NCBI GenBank assembly: GCA_013399115.1
Contig: VXAA01003157.1
Location: forward strand, 372,186 to 436,185
Origin: Anseranas semipalmata
Lineage: Eukaryota > Chordata > Aves > Anseriformes > Anseranatidae
Length of the DNA: 64,000 nucleotides
Reading direction: 5' to 3'
A program made the translations under genes and the position numbers. This document shows positions 9,911 through 21,340 of this stretch, in pieces (position 1 is the stretch's first letter; every line of letters starts with the position of its first letter). The notes below the pieces were generated by a model. That model was not told the DNA's origin and searched no databases. It saw only the letters and a program-made list of their open reading frames with translations.

Positions 9911-12900
9911 TGTTTCCAAGGTTGACCTTGGCTCTGTCTAACACAGCAAGAACTTCTTGGTCAGGCTCCTTCATAGCCGCAAGCCACAGGATGGGACTGT
10001 AGTTAAAAAAAAGCAGTTTGAGATACTCCACTTCTGAGGTTGCCTGGTTTAACTCAGTCTAAAAGAGCTACAAAAATATCACTTTAAAGCAATGTGAAGA
10101 CAAGGCCAAAATATGATTTGAAGGTTAGGAAAGGAAAGATTAAAGCCGGGAAGTCTTGTCAGATAGAAACTCGTACTGGGGTGAAGATGAAAACAGCACT
10201 TCCAGCCTGCTCTGAGGAGTCTGTCAGGACACAGCACTGGAAACGGGGAGACTGCTGGGACAAATAGATTAAGAAACACAATAAGAGTTAGAGAATTGGG
10301 CAAGATGGCATTGCAAAGCACCATTACAAGAGAAAGCTTAAAGAAATGCTTGTAAGACCCTGAAAGATGAGGAGGACTGCGGTCACTGTAACTATGACAA
10401 CCAGCAAAATGGACAGAGGAAAAGAACAGCCAAAGGAAACCCAAACCAGAATGATTTGACACACACATGCTCTTTCTGATCACTCAGGGGAAAAGGAGAG
10501 TGCAAAGAAGGAGAAAAAAGCATTTCAATGATAAGCAGAGAAGGGCAGTGTTTCTGCTGCCTTCCTCCATTGCCTGGTATTAAATTCCTTTCCATTTCAC
10601 ACTCTCTGTCCTAAATTGGCAGTGTCAAACTCTGCTGTAAAGTTAATGAAGGATGTGGTTTTAAATTGTTTGATGTTTAATATATCTTTTAAATGACATT
10701 ATGTGCCAGGAATTTCTAATCATATTGCTAAGTCTTTTATCAACCTTACAATCTTCTTCTTCCACTTTTATACTGATCCTCCATGGTAAATCCACAGATG
10801 TCAGTCTATCTCAAACACATGGATTAATAAGGATTTACCTAATCACCAGTGTGGAATTAATCCAAGGAAACCTATGAGAACAGGTTGGCTCAGAAAGTAT
10901 ACCCAGTATGCCAAATTCTTCTTTCATTCAAGTGCATGCCAGCTCATTGAATGATGTCATACTATTCATTTACCGTTCAAGAGATTTGGATTTTAAGTGG
11001 TTTCATATTTAAATGCAGAATGTAATTATCAGTGACTGTGGTGAGGGAGGGGAAAGTGAAATAGAAAAATTCTATGTCCCAAGGAGGGAGCAAGGAAATC
11101 CACGACCCTAATCCTGACATAGAGACCGGGAGCTCTTTACGGCCACGTGAACGCCTGTGAAGTCAGACATCTTGTCCGGGTGTAACAGCCTTGGTGCACG
11201 GAGTCATTCACAGGGAAAGAGCTCAAAAGGGCCCAGCACCCTGGTTGCCACACTGGCTCATGCTCTGTGCAGTGTGATGCACTGGAATGGCTGATATCAA
11301 ATGTTTCTGTCCTAGATCTGCTAGGAAAACTTCTTAGCAGAAGGCACTGTCAGGCTACCACAGAATGAGAGCACTTGACAGTTTTCAGGAAGAAAGGTAG
11401 CCATTCAACCACAGTAGAGTTTTTAAGCTTTGATGCCAACGACTCCATTCCACAGAAGTTTTCTTCTGGGAGTTGTTAAAGTTTCATCCTCAGCAATTCA
11501 TGACAAATATTATTCTACTGTAAGACATCAGAAAACCAAAATGTATGGCTTTGCTCAGCTACAACTTTAAGTGCCAGTTTGATATCCTACAAGATGACCA
11601 GTGTTCAGATCATCATCAGTCATAGAGTTTCTCATCAATCACACTTTCCCAGTGTTTGTTGCAAGCTTCTGGTCAAGGTGGTGTGTTTACCTTACCTGTG
11701 TTGCTAGAATTGGGGTTAATTTTGACCTCTACTCTACCTTTTTTACAGCTAATGGAGTCCATAGTGTGAAGAGGTAGTGAGATGGAAAACTAGGACTAGA
11801 TCTGTAGAGGTCTTCACATAGGATAAGATCATTGTTTAAAACTTTATTTTTTTCTACGCTTTCAATGTTATGAGATTTTGACTTCCATGACAATGAGTGA
11901 ATCCCACATTTGATACTTTACGATGCTCTACATATGGACAAACTCTTGTCTATATGCATTTAGGACTCTATGTATATCCCTCATAATAACATATGCACTG
12001 CATCTGTTGCACTTCACAAAATAGAGGAAGGAATGGTTTGTTCAGAATAAAAAAGTTTTTTTTTCCTTTTGATCTAGGGCTAGCTGAAGGCAATATGCAA
12101 ACTCCCCCCTAATTTCCCCAAGTGGCATAAATTGTCTAACATTTCACACATAGCTGAATTTCACTCCAGGTGCGCTAGCAGGTGGTTGCAGAAGGAGCTC
12201 TAAGTAAACTGCATCGCTGTGCCTGAGACAGTATTTTGTGGAGAGAGACAAGTAACAGGAACTGAAGATCAGGAAAAGTGTATTGAGAATTTCTTGGTCA
12301 TCTTCTGCAACTAAGTGCAGACAACCCTTTAGGACCACAGCTGTATTTGTTAGCACTCAAATTCCATTGGAATCTATATGCGGATAATTTTTAAAACTGG
12401 TTTTATTACTAGCATCTCACTGTGTGCCGAGATTTTAATTGACATGTTCCTTCAGCAGGATATTTAGTCAGAGATGAGCACGGATGAAACAGAGATTTTC
12501 CTCTTTTCTCCCTAGTTGTCTCTTTTATCTTCTCTTTTTGTTCTCTGTAGATCTCCAGGGCCTGTAATATGGGGATCATTACTAAAAACAAAGATCCCTT
12601 TAGGTTTCCCAACGTATGTTACACTAAACAAATCTGAAAGGTTAGACATTAAGCAAAATCTCTAGGAAATCTCAAGTCTCTCTGATTTGCCAAAAGCCCA
12701 AGTCTTTTTCGTATCTATTTAGAACAGTAATGCAAAGACTATTGTTACTCCTCCTTTTGACTGTATCACTTCTTACTGTGTACTGCTTCACTCATTCTTT
12801 TTGCTTTGTAATGTAAAACATAATAGGCTTTTTCATTTTCAGGGTCTTCCATGATCTCTCTCATCCTATCTATCATTTCAAATTCACCATGAAGATGTCA

Positions 12901-15690
12901 GTCCTGTCCCTGAGTCTCTCACCCATCTCATTTTTCAAATAATTTTTCTTCCAAAATACCTTCCTTCCTCCTTCCCCAGCATTTTGACTCCCTGACAATA
13001 TCTACAAGAAAACTTCGCTGTTCTTTAAAAGTCCCTTAAGCTTCTCTTTTTGACATAATGCCTGCAGGATTTTCACAATGCTAGGTACCACTGCCATTGT
13101 ATAAAGTTCTGAAGTTCCTTATTTTCCTGGTATTTCCATTCTCCATCTGTCTCTGAACTGTTTCTTATGTTCAAATGCATAACTCCTGATCTTTGGAGCA
13201 AGAATCATGTCTTTGTTCAGTGTTTGCACAGGACTCAGAAGGATGCAGTCATGGATATAAACCTGGTCTGTCACTAGTGAAAAAAAAAAAAAAAATCCAA
13301 CCACAAGCAATGGTAAAAAGAGTATCTGTGAAGAAAGACCTGGTTCTGTCCTCTGGCAAAATAATTTTCTGAGACTCAAAATGCACAACAAAGTGACAAG
13401 GAAATGCAAGCTTATATTCACCTGGAAAATGTGTCATCATGTCCCAAGTTTATGCACCTCAGCTTGTAGGAGTGCACACACCTGTTGAGAAGTCATTCCA
13501 AAATGCCCAATTAAATAACGTCTACTTCAGCAAAATAAAGCCTCCAAGAGAATTATATTTTTTAAATTGTTGTATTAATAGATTTCAGAGTTGTACGGTC
13601 TGGAAATTGCACCAGAGGTCTGACAGTTCATTACTACAATAACATCAAGTTTAACAGGCAGTTTTAGAAGCTCTGGAGAAAACAAGGGCCCTATAGTGCA
13701 GTCAATTAAATCTATTTGTGATACAGATCAGAGAAGACCTGTTGGGTTTGTTGACAACTGCGTAGTATGGGAAGGCTCTCAGTTTTCAATAGTATGTGCT
13801 GGATCAGAGCATGTTATCTTTCCAAGAAGTAGAAATAAAATGAAGTATGCACTATTTTTGTTGCACAGATGCTCTCATCTAGCAGGAAAGATGAGTTTTA
13901 TAAGATGAAGAATAAAACATCAAATCACATTAATCAGAATGCACTGAACAGGGAGAGACAGTAAAGACTGAATGGGAAGTCAACTAGAAGAAGTCAGTAA
14001 CCACTGGATATTTGCAGATGTTAATGTAAGTGATGACAAAAGGTAATCTTTTAAAAAATATGTTGTTCAACAAGGAAAAAATGGATTAAAGTATATTTGT
14101 CTCAGAAATCTGAAGAGAGGAAAAAAATTATGTTTTTTTTTTTTTATAAAAAAGTAGCATTTCTGAATGTGAAAATTATTTTACAATTACTGTAAACTTC
14201 TTGCAACAAAAAATATGAAAATCCGACATTACAGTGTTGTGTAATATTTTAACGAGGATTCAGTTTTGGTTCCATGCCATTAACAACAGAGCCAACTTTT
14301 CAGAGAAGGGATATTTAATGCTGTATAAACACTTCCTTCATACATAGGCCCACTGAATTCCAGTGAAATCTTGTGGTTCCATTTGTTTTCAGGACCAGCC
14401 TAAAAACCACTTGTTTAAAACCATAGACACACATGATAAAATTTAAGCCTAATTAGCTAAGCCATAAACTTTGTTTTGAAGTGATGGTAATTAACACAGA
14501 AATATATTTGAAGCCATCTTCTTATTATAGGCCTAATTTTAGCAGCTCGTACTCTTAAAACTTCATTAAAATCCATCTTGCTAATGCCTCATAGTATTTT
14601 AGAGTTGTATTTTCCTGTGAAGCCTGGTAAAAAAAAACAATGGAGGAATTAATTTCACAGCCATAATGTTGAAATTAAATAAAAAAAATGTTTTTGAATA
14701 CACAAACGTAACCTAGCCAACTGAAAGTTTGCTCTCTCAGTCATCCACTTCATATTTAGGATTCATGGTCTTTCTGGAGGCCATCGTGTCTTCCACACGT
14801 GTGGAAAAGTGCCATGAAGGAGTGACTGCTGCAGGGTACAGAGCCAGACCTGCGCTGGCCTTAAACTAGTGATCTGGTGTACTGATAGGAATCTGGCTCT
14901 GACCCACCAGCCCTGCATCTAGAGCCAGTGGTCCTACAGCCCGCATACGCCAGATCTGAGATAGAGCTAATGTGCATTGCTCTTTTCTTCTCCAGCATGC
15001 TTCTGGGCTTCATTTTCACAGAAACCAAATTGAAATGTGTTTGGATGCAGGCTGAGCTGGCAAACAATACCGGGTTGTGCTGAGGATTGGAAAGGCACAC
15101 CAACCTTTTACGTGTAGCCAGATTCAATTCTTCTATTATATCATGCTATTGCATCAGCATAATGGAGAAGAAAAATCAGGCTCCGAGTCACTAAATCAGA
15201 ATGAAGAATTTTCTATTTCAAAAATCAGTGCAATAGAGCTTGAGTATATGATATATGCATAACTATCTTCCACAATAAAGATAACAGTTATAAAAAGCTG
15301 AGAAACTGCTTAAATACAAATCCCAGTTTGGGCAAGACTTCATGGAAAAGACAAGAGCCAGGGCCTTGTTCAGCAAAGCGTTTAATCTCACATGTAACGT
15401 TTAATCTTAACCTCATGCATAAATGCACTGTGGTTCTGGGACCTCAATGGGAAAAATGAATAACAAATAAATAGCTGAAATATTTTCCTTTGCTTTGGAA
15501 CACATTTGGAAATATGTTAAGCATTCCTTTGTTCTGGAGGAGAACATTTTTGATGAAGTCTGTGAAACTAAGCAAACAGAGACGGAGGTTTCGACTACTA
15601 CATGTAGAAGTGACTGCATTGCATCATTTATTTGAAGGTAACAACTGAGTCACCCTCAGAGCGGAGTTGACTGTTCACAAAGAAATCCTC
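9911..15690. other. AT-rich non-coding stretch
   Basis: No gene is supported. A minus-strand frame of 134 codons (10079-10483) lacks domains, splice structure and start context. Homopolymer runs occur near 13279-13295 and 14132-14146. A small CpG-containing segment lies near 11100-11200. The block 14400-14600 is rich in TAAT-like motifs but I cannot show conservation. Confidence 0.45.
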
Positions 15691-16072
15691 TCTCTTTTTT
15701 TATTCTCGACATCTGGGGACTTCTCTAGTGTCACCAGATGATTCCTTTTCATCAGCTTGGTGGGAGACGTGACTCTCCTCCCACCAGCAGGGTCAGGAGA
15801 GCAGCCTGACACCAGTGCTGCCAGCTCGGTGGGCCTCACTAGAGGGATGCCGTGCGAACCGAGAAGGGCAGACAGGCGCCTGAAGGGAGAGCAGCCACAG
15901 CTGCCAGCTGGGCATCTCAAAGCCTCTGAGCTGTGGTGTGGAGCACACCCCGGAGAAGATGAGAAGGAGATCTGTGTGCTGTCCCTGAGCCCACACCAGA
16001 GCAGGGATGATTATGGATCTCAGTCTCGTAATTCCGTTGCCACACACTTCACTAATGTGCTAATGCAGTGAA
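15691..16072. other. moderately GC-rich block with open frames on both strands
   Basis: GC content rises here, and a plus-strand frame (15757-16071, 104 codons) overlaps minus-strand frames of 81 and 84 codons. Open frames on both strands point to composition rather than coding. I saw no splice sites, known domain or repeat family. Confidence 0.3.
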
Positions 16073-18270
16073 GGGTGGCCAAATATGCTCGGAGGAAATA
16101 CCAGTGAGGAGATAAAAACAAGTCAGAATTAGCTGCCAGCCCCAGAGAAATTTTTCTCCTGTGTATATTAGCTGGAAATTATTTAGATGCTTGAAAGGCC
16201 ATTACTGGCTTGGGAATAATTAATTAAGTTAATTTCATGGTGTTGCCTTTCTGAACTTTTGGGAAAATAAACATTGATTTATAAAGTTTTAAATGCCTAC
16301 AAATACCTATTCTGTTTTGTATCTTAAACTTTATAGTTAGATTAGTTCAGAGCTTGCCTACTAAACACCTTCATTATAGGCAATAACAAGAGGTAAAATT
16401 TTTTTCCTGAAATGCATGTACCTATGCCTCTTACACCCTTACTGCAATACGGCTTCCCTTCAGTGTATCACAAGAATCTGAACCTTTAGTTAGTCACTTG
16501 AATGCACAGTAGTTCTGCTGGTGTTTCTCAAATACATAAAATTAAATATATATCCAAATCTTTAAAAGTTTAAAATCCTAATACCAAAAAAAAAAAAAAA
16601 AAGTCTATATAGCAAAATTAAGAAGAGAGGGAGGAAAAAAATTGAAGAAAAAAAAATTGAAGAGGAAAAATGTCATATAATTCACTGCCAAACCAAGGTC
16701 TGCTTTAGAGATTTTTATTGGCTATTTATACTGTAACACATTGCAGAGATCCCAACCAAATTCTCAGCCCTACTCTGACAGGTGATTTTGAGAAGTACAG
16801 AAAAGGCAGTTCTTGTCCCTAACAGGGCCAGTAGAGGAGACAGATGAAAAGGGAGAGATTATTATCAGCTTCATTTAAAAGCAAAGAACAGAGGCACAGC
16901 CAGTGCCTGTAACTTGCCTGAGAGCAGGCAGGACCTTTATTTACAGAACACTGATACTGATTTCCAGTCATGACATCACTATTCCCCTTTTGTTTTGTTC
17001 CTGATGACCTCAAATCTAGCCGTTTGTCCTGGTCTGGAGAACTCACTATGCGAAAGAAACAGAGCACCCACAAAATGAAACCCACCCAAATATTGCAGTA
17101 CCAGTAGGTGATTGCCTGTCTGTTGGTTCTGTTAATTGCTACTTTAGATCACTGCAGCTTTTAACTGGTTATTTGCTGGAAGGAAAGCATCAAGTAGAGA
17201 TGGGTCTTCAGAGGTGATCTGAGTGGAAAAGGGCATCAAGGGAGTTGTTGATGTGTACTGCATTTGCTTATATAAGTAGGAAGACTCTTAGAAAGAATTG
17301 TATGCAATGAATCATGAGATTTTGTAGCCCTGACCAGAGTAACAGAGCATCTACTACTAGAAAAAAAAAGACAAAACATTGATTTCCTGAGCAAAAGAGA
17401 AGCTGAAAGCAGTAAGATTCCTTACAGATGTGTCTGACTCAAAATACTGTCCCACTGACCTGCAGACTTTGGGCAGTCTTTTCTTTCAAGCTGTTCTAAG
17501 GGCTGGCGTGAGGTAGCACATTTGTTCCGCTTTGCAGAACTGACTACTGCACTTAAGGAAGCAGACATTGGTTTGCAACTGTGTGCCACAATATTCCTGA
17601 AAGAGACCTACCTGGTTTTGCTAATAATATTTGATAAAATGTGAGGAGATATAAATTAAGAAGGAAAGCAAAATTTTTACTTTTCTGATAATTCTGAGTA
17701 GCTGTGAATGTACTCATCATTACAGTGTGTGTAGCTCTAAAAATTGTTTAAAATTACTAGGAATTAAGTTTGCATTCCAGAGGAAAAATCCCCTCATTAT
17801 TTGCACTGCTAATTTTATTATCTTAGATACTCAAATCTTTTTTGAAATTTTCTGAGTTATTAGAAATTAAATATTAGATCTTCTGTTCAACACATTTACA
17901 TTACTTATGTTACTTTTACTCACACATATTACTTCTGGTAGCGATTCTTATTAAGTATTCCCATATAAGAATATGGAGGTAACTCTCTATTATCATGTGT
18001 CAGGTTTTTGCCACAATGATTTTTTTTCCCTTTAAGTTCTCAGAAGTTCCATAAGGTTTCCACTGAATTTTCTCTCTTCCTTGCGAGCACTGCTGTTCTG
18101 TATTGTCTGGACTTCAAGGTTTTGAATAGTACCTTACAATCCTAGTTCCTTCAGCTGAAAGAGCCATAAAATGAGTCACTGAATATTGTTCAAAGAGCTG
18201 AACCCAGAAGTCTACTGTGTTTTTCAAGAAGCATAGTGAGATATGAATTCAATTTTAACAAAATAGAATT
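16073..18270. other. AT-rich non-coding stretch
   Basis: No gene or transposon was recognised. An A-run lies near 16586-16602. A palindromic TAATTAATTAAGTTAATT cluster (about 16220-16237) is the only notable motif; such motifs suit homeodomain proteins but are also common in AT-rich DNA. Confidence 0.4.
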
Positions 18271-18351
18271 GAGAAGAAGAAGAAGAAGAAGAAGAAGAAG
18301 AAGAAGAAGAAGAAGAAGAAGAAGAAGAAGAAGAAGAAGAAGAAGAAGAAA
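18271..18351. repeat. (GAA)n trinucleotide repeat
   Basis: An uninterrupted run of about 26-27 GAA/AAG units on the plus strand (TTC on the minus). It creates artificial poly-Arg and poly-Leu frames that are not genes. Long pure GAA tracts can form triplex DNA and are length-unstable in other vertebrate loci. Confidence 0.97.
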
Positions 18352-19182
18352 TAGCACCTTCTTACAATTTATTCCAGAGTATTGGTCATGCTGGTTTGTG
18401 AAAATGTTAGGACCCATTGAACTCAACCCTCTTTGTATTTTCCTGGTTTTGAATGTAAAAAAGAAACAGAGTTCTATGACAGGGCTGAAGTTAGTACAGT
18501 TAGTAGTATTGACTGTGAAAGCTGATGTTATGTCCCCAGAGAAAATTTTTTCTGTAAGAGTGAATTTAGTTATTGGCTTTCGGATAGCTGTAACTGTGGT
18601 ACCATTTTGACATGGCATTGCCCCATCTTCACAATTTCAACATTACAATTCTGAGTTTTAAAGTACTGCTCTCACAGCATCAGCTGTCAGGAAGCCTGTC
18701 TCTGGAAATGTCTCTGAGAGGAGGCATGGAAATGGGGATGTTGATCATAAGTTATGTTTGTCTGATGCCTACACTGTGAATATAGTGGACTGCAAAGATG
18801 TTTTAAGGCTATTTTAACACCCTCATTCATTTCTGTACCAAATACAAGGACGGCAGATTTGAGAAGAAAGCTGCAGGGACATAGATTGTGATAATATGGG
18901 AAAAATTCAATAATGTAAGAGTTTTTCACCAGTGGTATCAAGCTTCAAGTACCGAAAGTATCTGAAATAAGCAGCTTTGCTTTCTGAAATGCTCACTCAG
19001 ACTGTTGAATTCAGTGGTGGCTATGAGCAGCCAGTATCTTTGATGACCACTTGGCTTGACAATTAGCTTTGACAATGTTAATTTAGGTTGAATGACAGGC
19101 ATAATATCTACAGAAACAACAGACTTAAAAATGCCTTAAATATTCAAAAATAAGCCACCTTTTCACGAGCTGCTATGGCCAT
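18352..19182. other. non-coding stretch, nothing recognised
   Basis: Unique DNA with no supported gene, repeat or RNA. Confidence 0.4.
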
Positions 19183-19249
19183 TTTGTTGTTGTTGTTGGG
19201 GGGGAGGGGGTTGGTTTGTTTGTTTTGTTTTTGTTTTGTTTTGTTTTGC
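19183..19249. repeat. G/T-rich low-complexity tract
   Basis: TTG repeats lead into two G-runs (G7, A, G5 at 19198-19210), then repeated GTTTT units. It is simple low-complexity DNA lying about 130 bases from the LTR at 19377. Confidence 0.85.
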
Positions 19250-19376
19250 TAACCACAACATTTTGTCTTGCTATAGTGCTTTCTTTAGATATTTGTTAAA
19301 AAAATAAAGGTCTGGTGGAGGCTTCTGTACATCTGAATAGTAATAGTCTCTAGAGAATCTAAAAGATGTCACTAAG

Positions 19377-19917
19377 TGTTGTGGTTTAACCCGGCAGGCA
19401 TCTAAGCACCACACAGCCATTCGTTCGCTCCCCTTCCCAATGGGGATGGGGGAGAGAATTGAGGTTAAAAAAAAGGTAAAACTCGTAGGCTGAGACAGAC
19501 TGTTTAATAGGACAGAAAAGGAGGGGAAAATAATAATAACAATAATGATAAAAGAATATACAAAGTGATGCACAGTGCAATTGCTCACCATGTGCTGATC
19601 GATGCCCAGCCCCTCCCTGAGCAGCAGCCCTACCAGCTTTATTGCTGAGCATGACGCCACATGGTGTGGGACATCCCTTTGGTCAGCCTGGGCCAGCTGT
19701 CCTGCCTGTGTCCCCTCCCAGCCCCTGGTGCACCCCCAGCCTCCTCGCTGGCAGGGCAGCACGAGGAGCTGGAAAGGCCTTGGCTCTGTGTCAGCACTGC
19801 TCTGCAACAACTAAACATCCCTGTGTTATCAGCAGTATTTTCATCAAAAATCCAAAACACAGCATCATATGAGCTACTAGGAAGATAATTAACTCCATCC
19901 CAGTTGAAACCAGGATA
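19377..19917 (-). mobile_element. avian ERVL-type solo LTR (copy A)
   Basis: An endogenous-retrovirus LTR without internal genes. On the plus strand it begins TGTTGTGGTTTAACCC and ends CCAGTTGAAACCAGGATA, the reverse complement of the known avian LTR that starts TGTCCTGGTTTCA, so the element lies on the minus strand. It is flanked by a perfect 5-bp duplication CTAAG (19372-19376 and 19918-19922), which fits ERVL integration and shows a solo LTR left by recombination. The TATA region has decayed: where the family has TATATAAAC, this copy reads AGCAATAAAGC. Open frames inside it are not genes. Confidence 0.9.
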
Positions 19918-20071
19918 CTAAGTAATCCATTATTTGTTATAAAAAATATAAAATACTTTCTGTAATACTGCTTTCAACAAAGGAAAATATTTCTTATTTG
20001 TTTGGTTTTAACACTTATTGGTAATTTTTTGTTAGACAAACTGTTAAACAAAGCTGAATCCAGTGAGCTTC

Positions 20072-20540
20072 ATGATCTGGGGATTTCTCCTTCCAGCCTC
20101 CTGGAGCCAAAGTCAGTGCAAGCCAAGGGGCAGGGACTCCTCACATCCTAGTCTAATAGATATGGCTGCTGCGGTGCTTTCTCCACAGGTCCATGCAGCA
20201 GCCAGGCTCACCAGGTATCCCCAGTGGATACAGACACGCATAGACCCCACTGGCCACCAGCAGATCAAAACAGACAGTCCAGCATGGCGTTTGAGATTGG
20301 ATCATGCACATGCACGCACACGGACACAGAGAACGGGGAGTACACTCACAGAGGAAAATAGGAACAGAGGTTTAAAAGATAGAACAGGCAGTGGTGATCA
20401 GGTGCAAGGATTGGCCAGGCAAGCTGTCAGTCCTTTTTATCCCCTCTCTTCCATTTTCTCAAGCTTGTCCCTTCCCAATCTGCTTTGATCCTTCCCTAAG
20501 GGCCTTTGGCCCTTCCCTAAACATCCCCATAATCCCCACA
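20072..20540 (-). mobile_element. probable LTR or LTR-like repeat of another family
   Basis: This GC-moderate block differs from its surroundings. Read on the minus strand it begins TGTGGGGATTATGGGGATG (from 20540), a typical LTR-like TG start that I recall from avian LTRs. It contains a purine-rich AGGGAAGGGCCAAAGG segment. The far boundary near 20072 is uncertain and no target-site duplication was found. A plus-strand open frame (20063-20488) crosses it but shows no known domain. Similarity may extend to about 20720. Confidence 0.38.
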
Positions 20541-21188
20541 GAACATCCATAAGTTATATGCGGACCCCCAACTTGTGGATATTCCTCAAGTATCCTATAA
20601 GAAACTCACTTTTTCCCATTACGTGCACTGGGTTGTCTCCTTTCTTGCTAGCTGCAAGGTTCTGGCTGAGCCCCTCTACTCTTATGCATGACTGGTTCCT
20701 TCAAAGTCCCTTGAATTAGCGACCTGAGAGCTCTTGGGCTTTGCTATCATTTCAGTTATGTATTGCTCCTTAGGGTCAGTGTCACTCTTGTTTTGTTTAC
20801 TACTTTTCCTGTGTCTTGTCCTTTTCCCTTGTCATTACAAACCAGGTATGTTTACATTCCATGTATCTTCACCAGTAAAAAAGAAAAAAAAAAGGATTTC
20901 AGATCTCTCAGTTTTGGTCCATGCTGTTGGAAGTCTGCTTCTACTACACACTTTTGTCCGACTGAATTTGTCAACTATTTTTTCTTCTTGGAAGAAAAAA
21001 TTCCTCTTGTGTTGAGTTACTAATAAACAAGCAGAAAGAACAGCTAGGGATGGCTTTTCTGAAAATACATGCCTTTGCAATTTTGGTAAAAGCCCTATAG
21101 CTAGGAGTCTGGTAATGGAGATTATTTTGTAGAAAACTTTACAAAAGACTTTGCCATTCAAACTCTGACCAGCAATGAGAGGTCAGGA

Positions 21189-21340
21189 TGTTCTCTGTTC
21201 CTCGGTGCAAGTTTTGGTTTTACCATTGGTTGGCTCATTTCTATTCCATAGCCTACAATGAGCCAACCAATGGTAAAACCAAAACAAAAAAGCCCTACAA
21301 CATTGTCATTATTTTCCTTTGCACTGAGGAACAGAGAACA
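21189..21340. repeat. quasi-palindrome with 29-bp perfect arms
   Basis: The arms 21211-21239 and 21257-21285 are perfect 29-base inverted repeats around a 17-base loop. Outside them, 21189-21210 and 21319-21340 are a second inverted pair (22 bases, one mismatch). The right side is interrupted by 33 extra bases (21286-21318). A transcript from either strand would fold into a long hairpin with a 33-base bulge. Origin by template switching or from a decayed small inverted-repeat element are both possible. Confidence 0.9.

Noticed and set aside
10079..10483. 134-codon minus-strand frame
   Set aside because: Chance-like composition with no motif or splice support.
18190..18618. Poly-Leu (minus) and poly-Arg (plus) proteins
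   Set aside because: Both are direct translations of the GAA microsatellite.
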